Part shown: piece by piece, positions 16,209-24,491 of the stretch
Numbering within the stretch: position 1 is the first letter of the stretch
Layout: each line of letters begins with the position of its first letter
Assembly: GCF_965263005.1 (NCBI RefSeq)
Contig: NZ_OZ253579.1
Location: 2,480,001-2,544,000, forward strand
From: Rariloculus sp965263005
GTDB lineage: Bacteria; Pseudomonadota; Gammaproteobacteria; Steroidobacterales; Rariloculaceae
Reading direction: 5' to 3'
DNA length: 64,000 bases
Notes under the pieces: model-generated
Told to the model about the DNA's origin: nothing
Databases searched by the model: none
What the model saw: only the letters and a program-made list of their open reading frames with translations
Made by a program: the position numbers and the translations under genes

Positions 16209-17684
16209 ATGAAGCGTCAGGTGTCCGGGTTCGTCTTGCTGGCGCTTGGCTGCGCTTGGCTGGCGGCCCAGGAGGAGCAGCCCGAAACGGGCCGCGAGGT
16301 CACGCTGATTACGGTCCAGGACGCGATCGGACCTGCGACGAGCGACTACATCGTAAAGGGAATCGCGTATGCCGAGGAGCGCGGCGCCGAACTCATCGTC
16401 ATCGAATTGGACACGCCCGGCGGGCTCGACACGGCGATGCGCGAAATCATTCAGGCGATCCTCGGATCGACGGTGCCGGTCGCGACTTACGTCTATCCGC
16501 AGGGCGCCCGCGCCGCGAGCGCGGGCACGTATATTCTCTATGCAAGCCACATTGCGGCGATGGCGCCTGCGACGAACACGGGTGCGGCAACGCCGGTAGC
16601 CATCGGCGGAACTTCGCCGATTTCGCTGCCCGAGAGCCCGGACGCGGCCGACGACGCCGAGAATGCCGAGGATGCCGACGGGGCAGAGCAAGACGGCGAA
16701 GCGGCCGCGGGCGAGGAAGGCGAAGACGGCGAAGCGGCGGCCAGCGAGGATGGCGCGGAATCGGCACCCGCCGCCGAGTCCTTTCCGCAACCTGCAACGG
16801 CCACCGAGCGCAAGGCGGTCAACGATGCGGTTGCATACATACTAAGCCTCGCCGAGCGGCGCGGGCGCAACGCCGAATGGGCCGAACGGGCGGTCCGCTC
16901 GGGCGAGAGCATCAGTGCACGGGCCGCGCTCGAGAATAATGTCATCGATGTGGTTGCCGAAGATTTGGCCGATCTGCTGGAACAGATCGACGGCCGGCGC
17001 GTGGCGGTCGACGGCGAGGAAATCGTGCTCGCGACCGAGGGCTTGATTTCCGACCGTTTCGAGCCCGACTGGCGTACCCGGCTGCTCGCGGTCATCACGA
17101 ACCCGACCGTCGCCTACATGCTCATGTTGCTCGGTGTTTACGGGCTCGTGTTCGAGGGATACAACCCGGGCGCGATCGTGCCCGGTGTCGTCGGCGCCAT
17201 TTCCCTGCTGCTCGCGCTGTTCGCTTTTCAGGTCCTGCCGGTAAACTACGCGGGGCTCGCACTGATGCTGCTCGGCGTCATTCTCATGGTCTCCGAGTTC
17301 CTTGTGCCGAGCTTTGGCGCGCTAGGCATTGGAGGCATCGCGGCTTTCGTGTTCGGGTCCGTAATTTTGATCGATACCGACGTTCCCGGGTTTGCCGTCT
17401 CGACGCCGCTGATCGCGGCCATTGCGACGACGGGAGGCACCGTGCTGCTCGGCATCGTGTGGCTTGCGATGAAGTCGCGCGTCCGGCCCGTCGTCAGCGG
17501 CACCGAGGAGATGACGCTCATGACGGCCTCGGCGCTCGAGGATTTTGAAACGGACGGCCGGGTGTGGGTGCACGGTGAGCGCTGGCAAGCACGGTCGGCT
17601 GAGTCCGTAACAAAGGGCCAAACGCTCAAAGTCACCAAGGTCGACGGCCTGCTGCTGCATGTGGAACCCGTCGGTCGGAACTGA
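16209..17684 (+). CDS. NfeD-type membrane serine protease
   Basis: The 491-residue product has a signal peptide, a ClpP/SppA-like serine protease domain, a membrane domain with several helices, and a C-terminal OB-fold NfeD domain. The likely catalytic serine is in RAASAGTY (about Ser104), with the lysine in ATERKAVNDA (about Lys202). Between them, at residues of about 141–193, lies a very acidic Ala/Glu/Asp/Gly-rich insertion. ATG 16209 is supported by AGGAA at 16200–16204; other in-frame ATGs at 16191 and 16176 are possible. The slipin gene starts 21 bases downstream, the classic nfeD–slipin pair, in which the protease cleaves stomatin-type partners. Confidence 0.93.
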   Translation: MKRQVSGFVLLALGCAWLAAQEEQPETGREVTLITVQDAIGPATSDYIVKGIAYAEERGAELIVIELDTPGGLDTAMREIIQAILGSTVPVATYVYPQGARAASAGTYILYASHIAAMAPATNTGAATPVAIGGTSPISLPESPDAADDAENAEDADGAEQDGEAAAGEEGEDGEAAASEDGAESAPAAESFPQPATATERKAVNDAVAYILSLAERRGRNAEWAERAVRSGESISARAALENNVIDVVAEDLADLLEQIDGRRVAVDGEEIVLATEGLISDRFEPDWRTRLLAVITNPTVAYMLMLLGVYGLVFEGYNPGAIVPGVVGAISLLLALFAFQVLPVNYAGLALMLLGVILMVSEFLVPSFGALGIGGIAAFVFGSVILIDTDVPGFAVSTPLIAAIATTGGTVLLGIVWLAMKSRVRPVVSGTEEMTLMTASALEDFETDGRVWVHGERWQARSAESVTKGQTLKVTKVDGLLLHVEPVGRN

Positions 17685-17705
17685 AAACCATAATAAGGAA
17701 CCGTA

Positions 17706-18473
17706 ATGTTCGGAATTGAACTGCCTGTGTTTGCGATCGTCCTGATCGCACTGTTCGTCTTCAGCACGATCAAGATTCTCAACGAGTACGAGCGTGGCGT
17801 GATTTTTTTGCTCGGCCGATTCTGGAAGGTCAAGGGTCCCGGCATCATCATCGTGATTCCCGGAATTCAACGCATGGTCCGGGTCGACTTGAGAACGATC
17901 GTCATGGACGTCCCGACTCAGGACGTCATCTCGCGTGACAACGTCTCCGTCAAGGTCAGCGCGGTCATCTATTTCCGCGTCATGGATCCGGAGAAATCGA
18001 TCATTCAGGTCGAGAACCGGGTCGAGGCCACGAGCCAGCTCGCCCAGACAACGTTGCGCTCCGTGCTCGGCCAGCACGAGCTTGACGACATGCTCTCCGA
18101 GCGCGACAAGCTCAACGCCGATATTCAGGTCATCCTGGATCAGGCAACCGAAACCTGGGGCATCAAGGTCACGAACGTCGAGATCAAGCACGTCGATCTC
18201 GACGAGAGCATGGTCCGCGCGATTGCGGCACAGGCCGAGGCCGAACGCGCGAGGCGCGCCAAGGTCATCCACGCCGAAGGCGAGTTTCAGGCTTCGCAGA
18301 AGCTCGCGGACGCCGCGAGCGTGCTGGCCACGCATCCGCAAGCGCTGCAATTGCGCTACCTGCAGACCTTGACCGAGATTTCCAGCGAGAAAAATACGCA
18401 GACGATTGTTTTCCCGATGCCGCTCGACCTCATCAGGCCAATTTTTGACAAAATTACAAAAATATCTGATTGA
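17706..18473 (+). CDS. Slipin (stomatin/prohibitin, SPFH family)
   Basis: The 255-residue protein has an N-terminal membrane segment (PVFAIVLIALFVFSTI) followed by the band-7/SPFH domain (NEYERGVIFLLGRF, GPGIIIVIPGI, 'RTIVMDVPTQDVISRDNVSV') and a coiled-coil Ala/Glu region. It forms membrane microdomain scaffolds and is the usual partner of the NfeD protease encoded just upstream. AAGGA stands before the ATG at suitable spacing. The C-terminus ends in a hydrophobic 'IVFPMPLDLIRPIF' stretch, the type of target that NfeD proteases cleave in archaeal homologues. Confidence 0.94.
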   Translation: MFGIELPVFAIVLIALFVFSTIKILNEYERGVIFLLGRFWKVKGPGIIIVIPGIQRMVRVDLRTIVMDVPTQDVISRDNVSVKVSAVIYFRVMDPEKSIIQVENRVEATSQLAQTTLRSVLGQHELDDMLSERDKLNADIQVILDQATETWGIKVTNVEIKHVDLDESMVRAIAAQAEAERARRAKVIHAEGEFQASQKLADAASVLATHPQALQLRYLQTLTEISSEKNTQTIVFPMPLDLIRPIFDKITKISD

Positions 18474-18608
18474 TTTTCAATAATATATAATAATAAATTG
18501 AAGTAATTTCTTTTTCATGGCGCGCGTTGCCAGCTCCTCGATCGGCATCAGCAGTCGCCCGGGATTGTCCTTGGGCCACTCGATCGGGCTTCGCCCGTAC
18601 CGGACGTG
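18474..18608. other. AT-rich patch and unassigned remnant
   Basis: Directly after the slipin stop, 18478–18515 is almost pure A/T with TTCAA and TTGAA arms, in striking contrast to the GC-rich surroundings. No classic stem with a T-run is present, though it may contribute to termination or supply a promoter. From about 18520 to 18607 the minus strand can be read as a peptide tail (RSPIEWPKDNPGRLL then 'MPIEELATRAMKKKL') that I do not recognise. It stops at the inserted repeat and may be a gene remnant. Confidence 0.4.
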
Positions 18609-18768
18609 GCAGCCCGTGGCGAAACCCCGCGTCGCACCGAGACCGGCGAGGCGCCCGCCTGACAAGGCGCGAGGAGCGAGAATATTGGACATATTTGAGC
18701 GACGAGCAACGCAGGACAGGCGGGGTGCATCGCCGGTCGAATGCCGTAGGGCTCTTGCCACGGGCTGC
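18609..18768. repeat. Full-length 160-bp inverted-repeat element, copy 1
   Basis: The element begins with GCAGCCCGTGGC (18609–18620) and ends with its exact reverse complement GCCACGGGCTGC (18757–18768). It has no coding capacity. It matches 47339–47498 along its whole length, including the internal blocks CGCGTCGCACCGAG, CCGGCGAGGCGCCC, 'CGACGAGCAACG' and GGTCGAATGC. The size, terminal inverted repeats and non-coding interior fit a MITE- or REPIN-like element. Target-site duplications are not evident. Confidence 0.85.
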
Positions 18769-18816
18769 TGGGCCAGCAATCGCTGGTCGTAGATGTTGAA
18801 ACAATAACGGCGGCTC

Positions 18817-20052
18817 ATGAATGCACGAAGCATCGGTCAACGTCTCGGCCCAGGGTTGATCTATGCCGCCGCCGCGGTGGGTGTCTCTCATCTCGTGCAG
18901 GCGACGCGCGCGGGTGGGGATTACGGCTTTGCGATGATCCCGATCATTATCGTGATCGCACTGATCAAATATCCCGGCATCCGGTTCGGCGGCGATTATG
19001 CGGTCGCGACGGGCAGAACACTGATCCACAGCTACACTGCCATAAGCGTCTGGGTCACGATGATCTACGCGGCCATCATCCTGTTGACGATGGCATTCGT
19101 GTCGGCGGCCATCGTGTTGGTTGTCAACGGCCTGCTGCAATCGGTGCTCGGGTTCAGCGCCACCGATTTCAACATCGCGGCCGTGCTGTTGGGCGTAACG
19201 GGCGTACTACTGTTTACTGGCAAATACCGGTTGCTGGAGAGCCTCAACAAGCTCGTTGTCCCGGCATTCACCGTGCTGATCTTCGGGTCCACGATCATGC
19301 TGGCCTTCCAGACCGGCTGGACGGCGATCGATTTCGCACTGCCGGCCGTCAACGCCGTGCTGATCATGTACATCGTTCAGCTCGCGGGCTGGATGCTGAC
19401 GCCGATGGACGGCTCGGTGCTCCAGTCGCTTTGGACCGCGGCCAAGTCGGAGCAACTCGGGCGGCGGTTCTCGGCCGCGGAATCGCAGCTCGATTTCAAT
19501 CTTGGTTATGCGATCAGCCTCGTGCTCGCGCTGTGCTTTCTCGTCATGGGCGCCAGCGTTTTATACGGTTCCGGAATCGAGGTCGCCGCGGGCAGCGGCC
19601 CGTTCGCGACGCAGGTCATCGGGCTATTCTCGACGGTGATCGGCGAGTGGTCGTTTCCATTGATCGGTCTGACGGCCCTGCTCGTCATGTATTCGACGCT
19701 CCTGACCGTGCTCGATGGATTCGCGCGCAACCTCGCGACGCTCGCCGATATTGCGCTACCGCTAAAGATAGCAAGACGCTACGAAATAGCCGTGGTCATC
19801 ATCGTCGTGTCTGCGATCGCGGTCATCGGCGCGTTCATGCGTTCATTCACGACCTTCATCGATTTCGCCGGGGCGCTGACCTTCTTGCTCGCACCGCTGT
19901 ACGCCGGTCTCAATCATCGCGCCATGTTCTTCAGCCCCGAAGTGCCGGACAGGCTCAGGCCCAATGCCGTGCTCAAGATCTGGAGCATCTTCGGCATCGT
20001 CGTCATGAGCGTCGTCGCCGTGCTCTATGTCTATCTGCGGTGGGTAAGCTAG
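18817..20052 (+). CDS. Divergent Nramp-family transporter
   Basis: This 411-residue membrane protein has about eleven hydrophobic segments and the overall Nramp (divalent metal transporter) pattern, starting RLGPGLIYAAAAVGVSHL. The canonical DPGN metal-binding motif of helix 1 is absent; the aligned place reads AVGVSH. The MPH motif of helix 6 is also missing; the region reads 'GWMLTPMDGSVLQSLW'. It is therefore an outgroup member whose substrate may not be Mn or Fe. The AT-rich patch and repeat copy 1 lie between it and the slipin gene, so it probably has its own promoter. Confidence 0.75.
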   Translation: MNARSIGQRLGPGLIYAAAAVGVSHLVQATRAGGDYGFAMIPIIIVIALIKYPGIRFGGDYAVATGRTLIHSYTAISVWVTMIYAAIILLTMAFVSAAIVLVVNGLLQSVLGFSATDFNIAAVLLGVTGVLLFTGKYRLLESLNKLVVPAFTVLIFGSTIMLAFQTGWTAIDFALPAVNAVLIMYIVQLAGWMLTPMDGSVLQSLWTAAKSEQLGRRFSAAESQLDFNLGYAISLVLALCFLVMGASVLYGSGIEVAAGSGPFATQVIGLFSTVIGEWSFPLIGLTALLVMYSTLLTVLDGFARNLATLADIALPLKIARRYEIAVVIIVVSAIAVIGAFMRSFTTFIDFAGALTFLLAPLYAGLNHRAMFFSPEVPDRLRPNAVLKIWSIFGIVVMSVVAVLYVYLRWVS

Positions 20053-20085
20053 CCGGCGCGTAAGACATCGCCTCGCGTACCGCGC

Positions 20086-20892
20086 CTAGCGCGGCCCCTC
20101 CGCACGTTTCGCGGCCTCCCAGAGCCGATCGAGCCCGGCGAGGTCGAAAGCTCCCCAATCACCGCCCGCGTCGCGCACACCGTCCTCGACCTGGGAGAAA
20201 CGGCGTTCGAATCGCAGATTGGCTTGCCGTAGACAGCTTTCCGGATCGAGATCCAGGTGCCGGCAGAGGTTCGCGACCGCGAGCAACAGGTCGCCCATTT
20301 CGACCGCACTGGCTTCGCCGTCACCCGCGCCGAGCGCCTCGTCGAGCTCGGCAAGCTCCTCGTCAACCTTGCCGCGTACGCCGCCAAGCTCAGGCCAGTC
20401 GAAGCCGACCCGGGCCGCGCGCCGCGTTAGCTTGACGGCGCGCGTCAGGCCCGGCAGGCCGACCGGGATACCGCCGAGCACGCGGTCGGTTCCGCGTTTC
20501 GCTGCCCTCTCCTGACGCTTGAGGGCCTCCCAGGATTCGGTCTGCTCGCGGCTGCCCGTTACCGTCTCCTCGCCGAACACGTGCGGATGGCGGCGAATCA
20601 TCTTGTCACAGATCCGCTCGACGACGTCCCTGAACGCAAATGCCCCGGCCTCCTCGGCCAGCCGCGCGTGATACACGACCTGGAGCAACAAGTCGCCGAG
20701 TTCCTCGGGTAACTCGTCGAGCGCTTCGCGGTCGATCGCATCGGCGACCTCGTAGGCCTCCTCGATCGTGTAAGGCGCAATAGTCGCAAACGTCTGCTCG
20801 AGGTCCCAGGGACAACCGCCGGCAGGGTTCCTCAGTGCAGCCATTATCTCGAGGAGACTGTCTATAGGGCTGTTGTCTGATTGCTTAGTCAT
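20086..20892 (-). CDS. mazG: Nucleoside triphosphate pyrophosphohydrolase
   Basis: MazG hydrolyses NTPs and dNTPs to monophosphates, a housecleaning and stress-modulating role. The duplicated MazG domain is present: the first has CPWDLEQTFATI, EEAYEVADAI, and 'EELGDLLLQVVYHARLAEE', which supply the EExxE-type metal ligands. The second begins around residue 165 (VGFDWPELGGV, then 'KVDEELAELDEAL' and EMGDLLLAVANL). At 268 aa it is full length. The start overlaps the upstream Nudix gene by 8 bases, so fumC, the Nudix gene and mazG form one operon. Confidence 0.96.
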   Translation of the reverse strand: MTKQSDNSPIDSLLEIMAALRNPAGGCPWDLEQTFATIAPYTIEEAYEVADAIDREALDELPEELGDLLLQVVYHARLAEEAGAFAFRDVVERICDKMIRRHPHVFGEETVTGSREQTESWEALKRQERAAKRGTDRVLGGIPVGLPGLTRAVKLTRRAARVGFDWPELGGVRGKVDEELAELDEALGAGDGEASAVEMGDLLLAVANLCRHLDLDPESCLRQANLRFERRFSQVEDGVRDAGGDWGAFDLAGLDRLWEAAKRAEGPR

Positions 20893-21502
20893 CGCAAATA
20901 ATGTTCCTGAATGTCATCAGCATCGACGCTGTCGCGCCCCAGATTCGGTGCCTCCCGTAGTCGAGCTCATAGACTCGGAATCGGCTGCCGAAGCGTTCCC
21001 GGTAACTGACGCGAAAGTTCGCCTTGTCGAACACGAAGTCAAGCGGCACTTCGAACGCTTCACTGACCTCGGCCGGGTCCGCCTCCGGTTCGAAGCTGCC
21101 GGCGATGAACCCGACAACGGGCGTCACGCTGAAGCCCGTGCCGGTCGCGTGCAAATCAAGACAACCCGCCACGGACACATCGCGCGGGTCGAGACCGACT
21201 TCCTCCCTGGCTTCCCGCAACGCGGCGTCGACCGGGCCTTCGTGCCGGTCAGATAGCCGCCCGCCAGGAAAACTGATCTGACCCGGATGGTGGGTCAGAT
21301 GCGTCGCCCGCTCGGTAAGCAGCAAGTGCAGACCGTCAGCCCGCTCGATCAGGCCGAGCAGCACGGCCGCCTGCCGGGTCGATTGGTCCATGAGCGCAAG
21401 CAGCTCGGCCGAAACCGCGCCGACGACGTTGGCGAGCATACGTTCGCGTGAGGTATCGAGCGGCTGCCGGCCGGCCAGACGCTGTTCGATCAAGGCGCGC
21501 AC
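20885..21502 (-). CDS. Nudix hydrolase, CoA pyrophosphatase type
   Basis: This 205-residue Nudix protein probably cleaves coenzyme A to phosphopantetheine and 3',5'-ADP. It carries the UPF0035/CoA pyrophosphatase signature 'LLLTERATHLTHHPGQISF' followed by PGG, then the Nudix helix AALREAREEVGLD. The closest characterised family members are NudL/YeaB. The start is GTG at 21502, ten bases after the fumC stop, and its end overlaps mazG, so two nucleotide-housecleaning enzymes are coupled. Confidence 0.88.
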   Translation of the reverse strand: MRALIEQRLAGRQPLDTSRERMLANVVGAVSAELLALMDQSTRQAAVLLGLIERADGLHLLLTERATHLTHHPGQISFPGGRLSDRHEGPVDAALREAREEVGLDPRDVSVAGCLDLHATGTGFSVTPVVGFIAGSFEPEADPAEVSEAFEVPLDFVFDKANFRVSYRERFGSRFRVYELDYGRHRIWGATASMLMTFRNIICDD

Positions 21503-21512
21503 GCGGACGCCG

Positions 21513-22898
21513 TCAGCCTTTGATGCCGCCCCGCGTCAGCTCGGCCGGGTCGAGCAGCTTATCGAGCAGCTCGTCGCTCAGATCGGTCTCCTGCGCCGCT
21601 ACCTCGTGAATGGACCGGCTTTCCGCATAGGCTTGCTTGGCCACGTCAGCGCCTTTCTCATAACCGATGATCGGATTGAGCGCCGTGACGAGGATCGGAT
21701 TGCGCTCGAGCGCTTCGGTGAGCCGCTCCTCGTTGACCGTGAAGCCCTCGATCACCGCGTCTGCCAGCGTGCGAGACGCATTGGCAAGCAGCTCGATGCT
21801 CTGCAGCACGTTGTGGGCGACGAGCGGCAGCATGACGTTCAACTGGAAATTGCCCGACTGGCCAGCGACGGTGATCGCCGCATCGTTGCCGATCACCTGC
21901 GCCGCAACCATGGCGCATGCTTCCGGAATCACGGGATTGACCTTGCCGGGCATGATGCTGCTGCCGGGTTGAAGCGCCGGCAGGGAGATCTCGCCGACCC
22001 CGGCCAATGGACCGCTGTTCATCCAACGAAGATCGTTGGCGATTTTCATGAGGCTCACCGCGGTCGTTTTCAGTTGGCCCGACAGTTCGACAGCCGTGTC
22101 CTGGCTGCCCAGCGCTTCAAAGTAGCTGTCCGCGGGGCGAAAGGCGATGCCTGTGCGCGACGCGAGCGTGGCTGAGAATCGCACGCCGAATTCCGGATGC
22201 GCGTTTATCCCCGTGCCGACGGCCGTGCCGCCCTGGGCGATTGCCGACAACCGCGGAAGCACGCCCGCGACCCTGTGGTAGTCAGTGCGGACCTGGGTGG
22301 CCCAGCCGCCAAGCTCCTGATCGAACCTGACCGGCATAGCATCCATCAAATGCGTACGGCCCGTCTTGACAACCTCGCGAAGCGCCTCGCCCTTGGTCTC
22401 GATAATGTTGCCAAGATGCCTGAGCGCCGGCAGCAAATGCGCCGTGAGCTCAAGCGCGGCGCTCAAGTGGATTGCCGTCGGGATGACGTCGTTGCTGCTC
22501 TGGCACATGTTGACGTGATCGTTGGGATGGACGGCGCGGCCAAGCGACCGTGACGCCAAACGGGAAATAACCTCGTTGGCGTTCATGTTGGAGCTCGTAC
22601 CCGAGCCGGTCTGAAACACATCGACCGGGAAGTGGTCGAGGTACTTGCCTTCGGCCACGTCGAGCGCGGCGCCCTGAATCGCCCCGGCAACGTCGCTCGG
22701 CAGCAAGCCCAGTTCCTCGTTGGTCCTGGCGGCTGCCCACTTGATCAGCCCGAGCGCCCGGACGAAGGTTCGAGGCATCGCGAGACCGCTGATCCTGAAG
22801 TTGTCTACCGCCCTTTGCGTCTGCGCGCCCCACAAGGCGTCGGCAGGTACTTCCAGTTCCCCCATGCTGTCGCGCTCGATGCGATGCTCGCCCGCCAT
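21513..22898 (-). CDS. fumC: Fumarate hydratase, class II
   Basis: The iron-independent fumarase of the TCA cycle interconverts fumarate and malate. The 461-residue sequence has the class II signature SSIMPGKVNPV together with 'TGSGTSSNMNANEVISRLAS', GRTHLMDAMPV and 'PNDHVNMCQSSNDVIPTAIH'. The start at 22898 has an AGGAG-type site upstream. It is transcribed divergently from purB across about 70 bp, and the downstream Nudix gene follows at 10 bases. Confidence 0.97.
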   Translation of the reverse strand: MAGEHRIERDSMGELEVPADALWGAQTQRAVDNFRISGLAMPRTFVRALGLIKWAAARTNEELGLLPSDVAGAIQGAALDVAEGKYLDHFPVDVFQTGSGTSSNMNANEVISRLASRSLGRAVHPNDHVNMCQSSNDVIPTAIHLSAALELTAHLLPALRHLGNIIETKGEALREVVKTGRTHLMDAMPVRFDQELGGWATQVRTDYHRVAGVLPRLSAIAQGGTAVGTGINAHPEFGVRFSATLASRTGIAFRPADSYFEALGSQDTAVELSGQLKTTAVSLMKIANDLRWMNSGPLAGVGEISLPALQPGSSIMPGKVNPVIPEACAMVAAQVIGNDAAITVAGQSGNFQLNVMLPLVAHNVLQSIELLANASRTLADAVIEGFTVNEERLTEALERNPILVTALNPIIGYEKGADVAKQAYAESRSIHEVAAQETDLSDELLDKLLDPAELTRGGIKG

Positions 22899-22969
22899 TC
22901 CGTGCTCCTGAACAGATCGAGCGTGTATGATGCGCACTCCGCTTTCGCTTGTATAGGTCGCGCCGCGCC

Positions 22970-24340
22970 GTGGACCCGACGACTCTGACCGCTCTTTCCC
23001 CGCTCGACGGACGATACGCGGCAAAGGCCGGACCGCTGCGCGACTACCTGTCGGAATACGCGCTGATTCGCTACCGCACCCTCGTCGAAGTTCGCTGGCT
23101 GCAGCATCTCGCCGGCGATGCGAGCATCGGCGAACTCGAACCGCTCAAGCCGCATGTCAGCGACGCAATGAACGCGCTCGTCGACGAATTCGGTCTCGAC
23201 GATGCGAGGCGCGTCAAGGCGCTGGAGTCCACGACAAATCATGACGTCAAGGCGGTCGAGTACCTTGTGCGGGAGAAGCTTGACCACGTCTCGGCCGGCG
23301 ATCGAAACATCAGCGCGTTCATTCACTTCGCGTGCACGTCCGAAGACATCAACAACGTCGCCTACGCGCTGATGCTGCGAGATGCGCGCAGGCAGGTGTT
23401 GCTGCCGGCCCTCGAGGCTTTGATCGCCGACCTGAGGACGCTTGCTCACCGGTTCGCCGACGTGCCGATGCTTGCACGGACTCACGGCCAGCCGGCCTCG
23501 CCGACGACGCTCGGCAAGGAGATCGCAAATTTCGCGGCACGACTCGACCAACAGAACATGCGGTTTGCGGATGCACCGGTGTTTGGCAAATTCAACGGCG
23601 CCGTCGGCAACTTCAACGCCCATATGGCCGCCTATCCCGAATGCGACTGGCAGGCCTTGAGCGATCGCTTCCTCGCCTCGCTCGGGCTTGAGAGCACGCG
23701 CTACACGACGCAGATCGAGCCGCACGACTGGATCGCGGAGTACTGCCAGTGCCTGTTGCGCTGCAACGCCATTGTGATCGATCTGTGCCGGGACCTCTGG
23801 GGCTACGTGAGTCTCGATTACTTCAAGCTGCGCACGATCGAGCACGAAACCGGATCTTCCACGATGCCGCACAAGGTCAACCCGATCGATCTCGAGAATT
23901 CCGAAGGCAACTCGGGAATGGCCAATGCCGTACTCGGGTTCATGGCCGAAAAGCTTCCGATTTCCCGATGGCAGCGCGATCTTACGGACTCGACGACGCT
24001 GAGAAACCTGGCTGTCGGTCTCGGGCACAGTCTGATCGCGTTCGAATCGTGCCGGCGCGGCATCGGCAAACTCGATTTCGAGCGAGCAGCCATCAGCGCA
24101 GATCTCGATCAGGCCTGGGAAGTGCTCGCCGAGGCCGTCCAGACCGTCATGCGCCGTCACGGGACAGCCGACGCCTACGAGCAGCTCAAGCGATTGACGA
24201 GAGGCCAGCGCATGACGAGAGAGACGCTCCACGCGTTCATCGCTACCCTCGATTTGCCGGCAGAGGTCCGCGAGCGGTTGAAGGCACTGACGCCGTCCGA
24301 CTACACCGGCCTCGCTTCCGTCCTGGCGAAACAGGTGTGA
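22970..24340 (+). CDS. purB: Adenylosuccinate lyase
   Basis: PurB acts twice in purine synthesis, releasing fumarate from SAICAR and from adenylosuccinate. The sequence has LSPLDGRYAAK at the start, ARTHGQPASPTTLGKE, and the signature GSSTMPHKVNPID with the catalytic Ser loop. GTG 22970 is chosen because it gives a 456-residue protein that begins in register with E. coli PurB; a TTG at 22949 would add seven residues. MnmA follows, a neighbourhood also seen (in reverse order) in other Gammaproteobacteria. Confidence 0.96.
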   Translation: MDPTTLTALSPLDGRYAAKAGPLRDYLSEYALIRYRTLVEVRWLQHLAGDASIGELEPLKPHVSDAMNALVDEFGLDDARRVKALESTTNHDVKAVEYLVREKLDHVSAGDRNISAFIHFACTSEDINNVAYALMLRDARRQVLLPALEALIADLRTLAHRFADVPMLARTHGQPASPTTLGKEIANFAARLDQQNMRFADAPVFGKFNGAVGNFNAHMAAYPECDWQALSDRFLASLGLESTRYTTQIEPHDWIAEYCQCLLRCNAIVIDLCRDLWGYVSLDYFKLRTIEHETGSSTMPHKVNPIDLENSEGNSGMANAVLGFMAEKLPISRWQRDLTDSTTLRNLAVGLGHSLIAFESCRRGIGKLDFERAAISADLDQAWEVLAEAVQTVMRRHGTADAYEQLKRLTRGQRMTRETLHAFIATLDLPAEVRERLKALTPSDYTGLASVLAKQV

Positions 24341-24491
24341 ATCGAGGGTGATCCGAGCGCGCCGCTGCCCGGCTCCCGTGCGACGCCGACCGTGATGGCC
24401 GCCTGGCGCCGCGTGAATAGGACGACGCAGGCCGCCTGGGCTGCGAGCAATAATGGTTGACTCATGGGTGTTGCACGCTGAGTAGTTCGAT

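Noticed and set aside
16086..16790. N-terminal extension of the DAHP synthase frame
   Set aside because: It runs antisense through nfeD; class II DAHP synthase homology begins at 16085.
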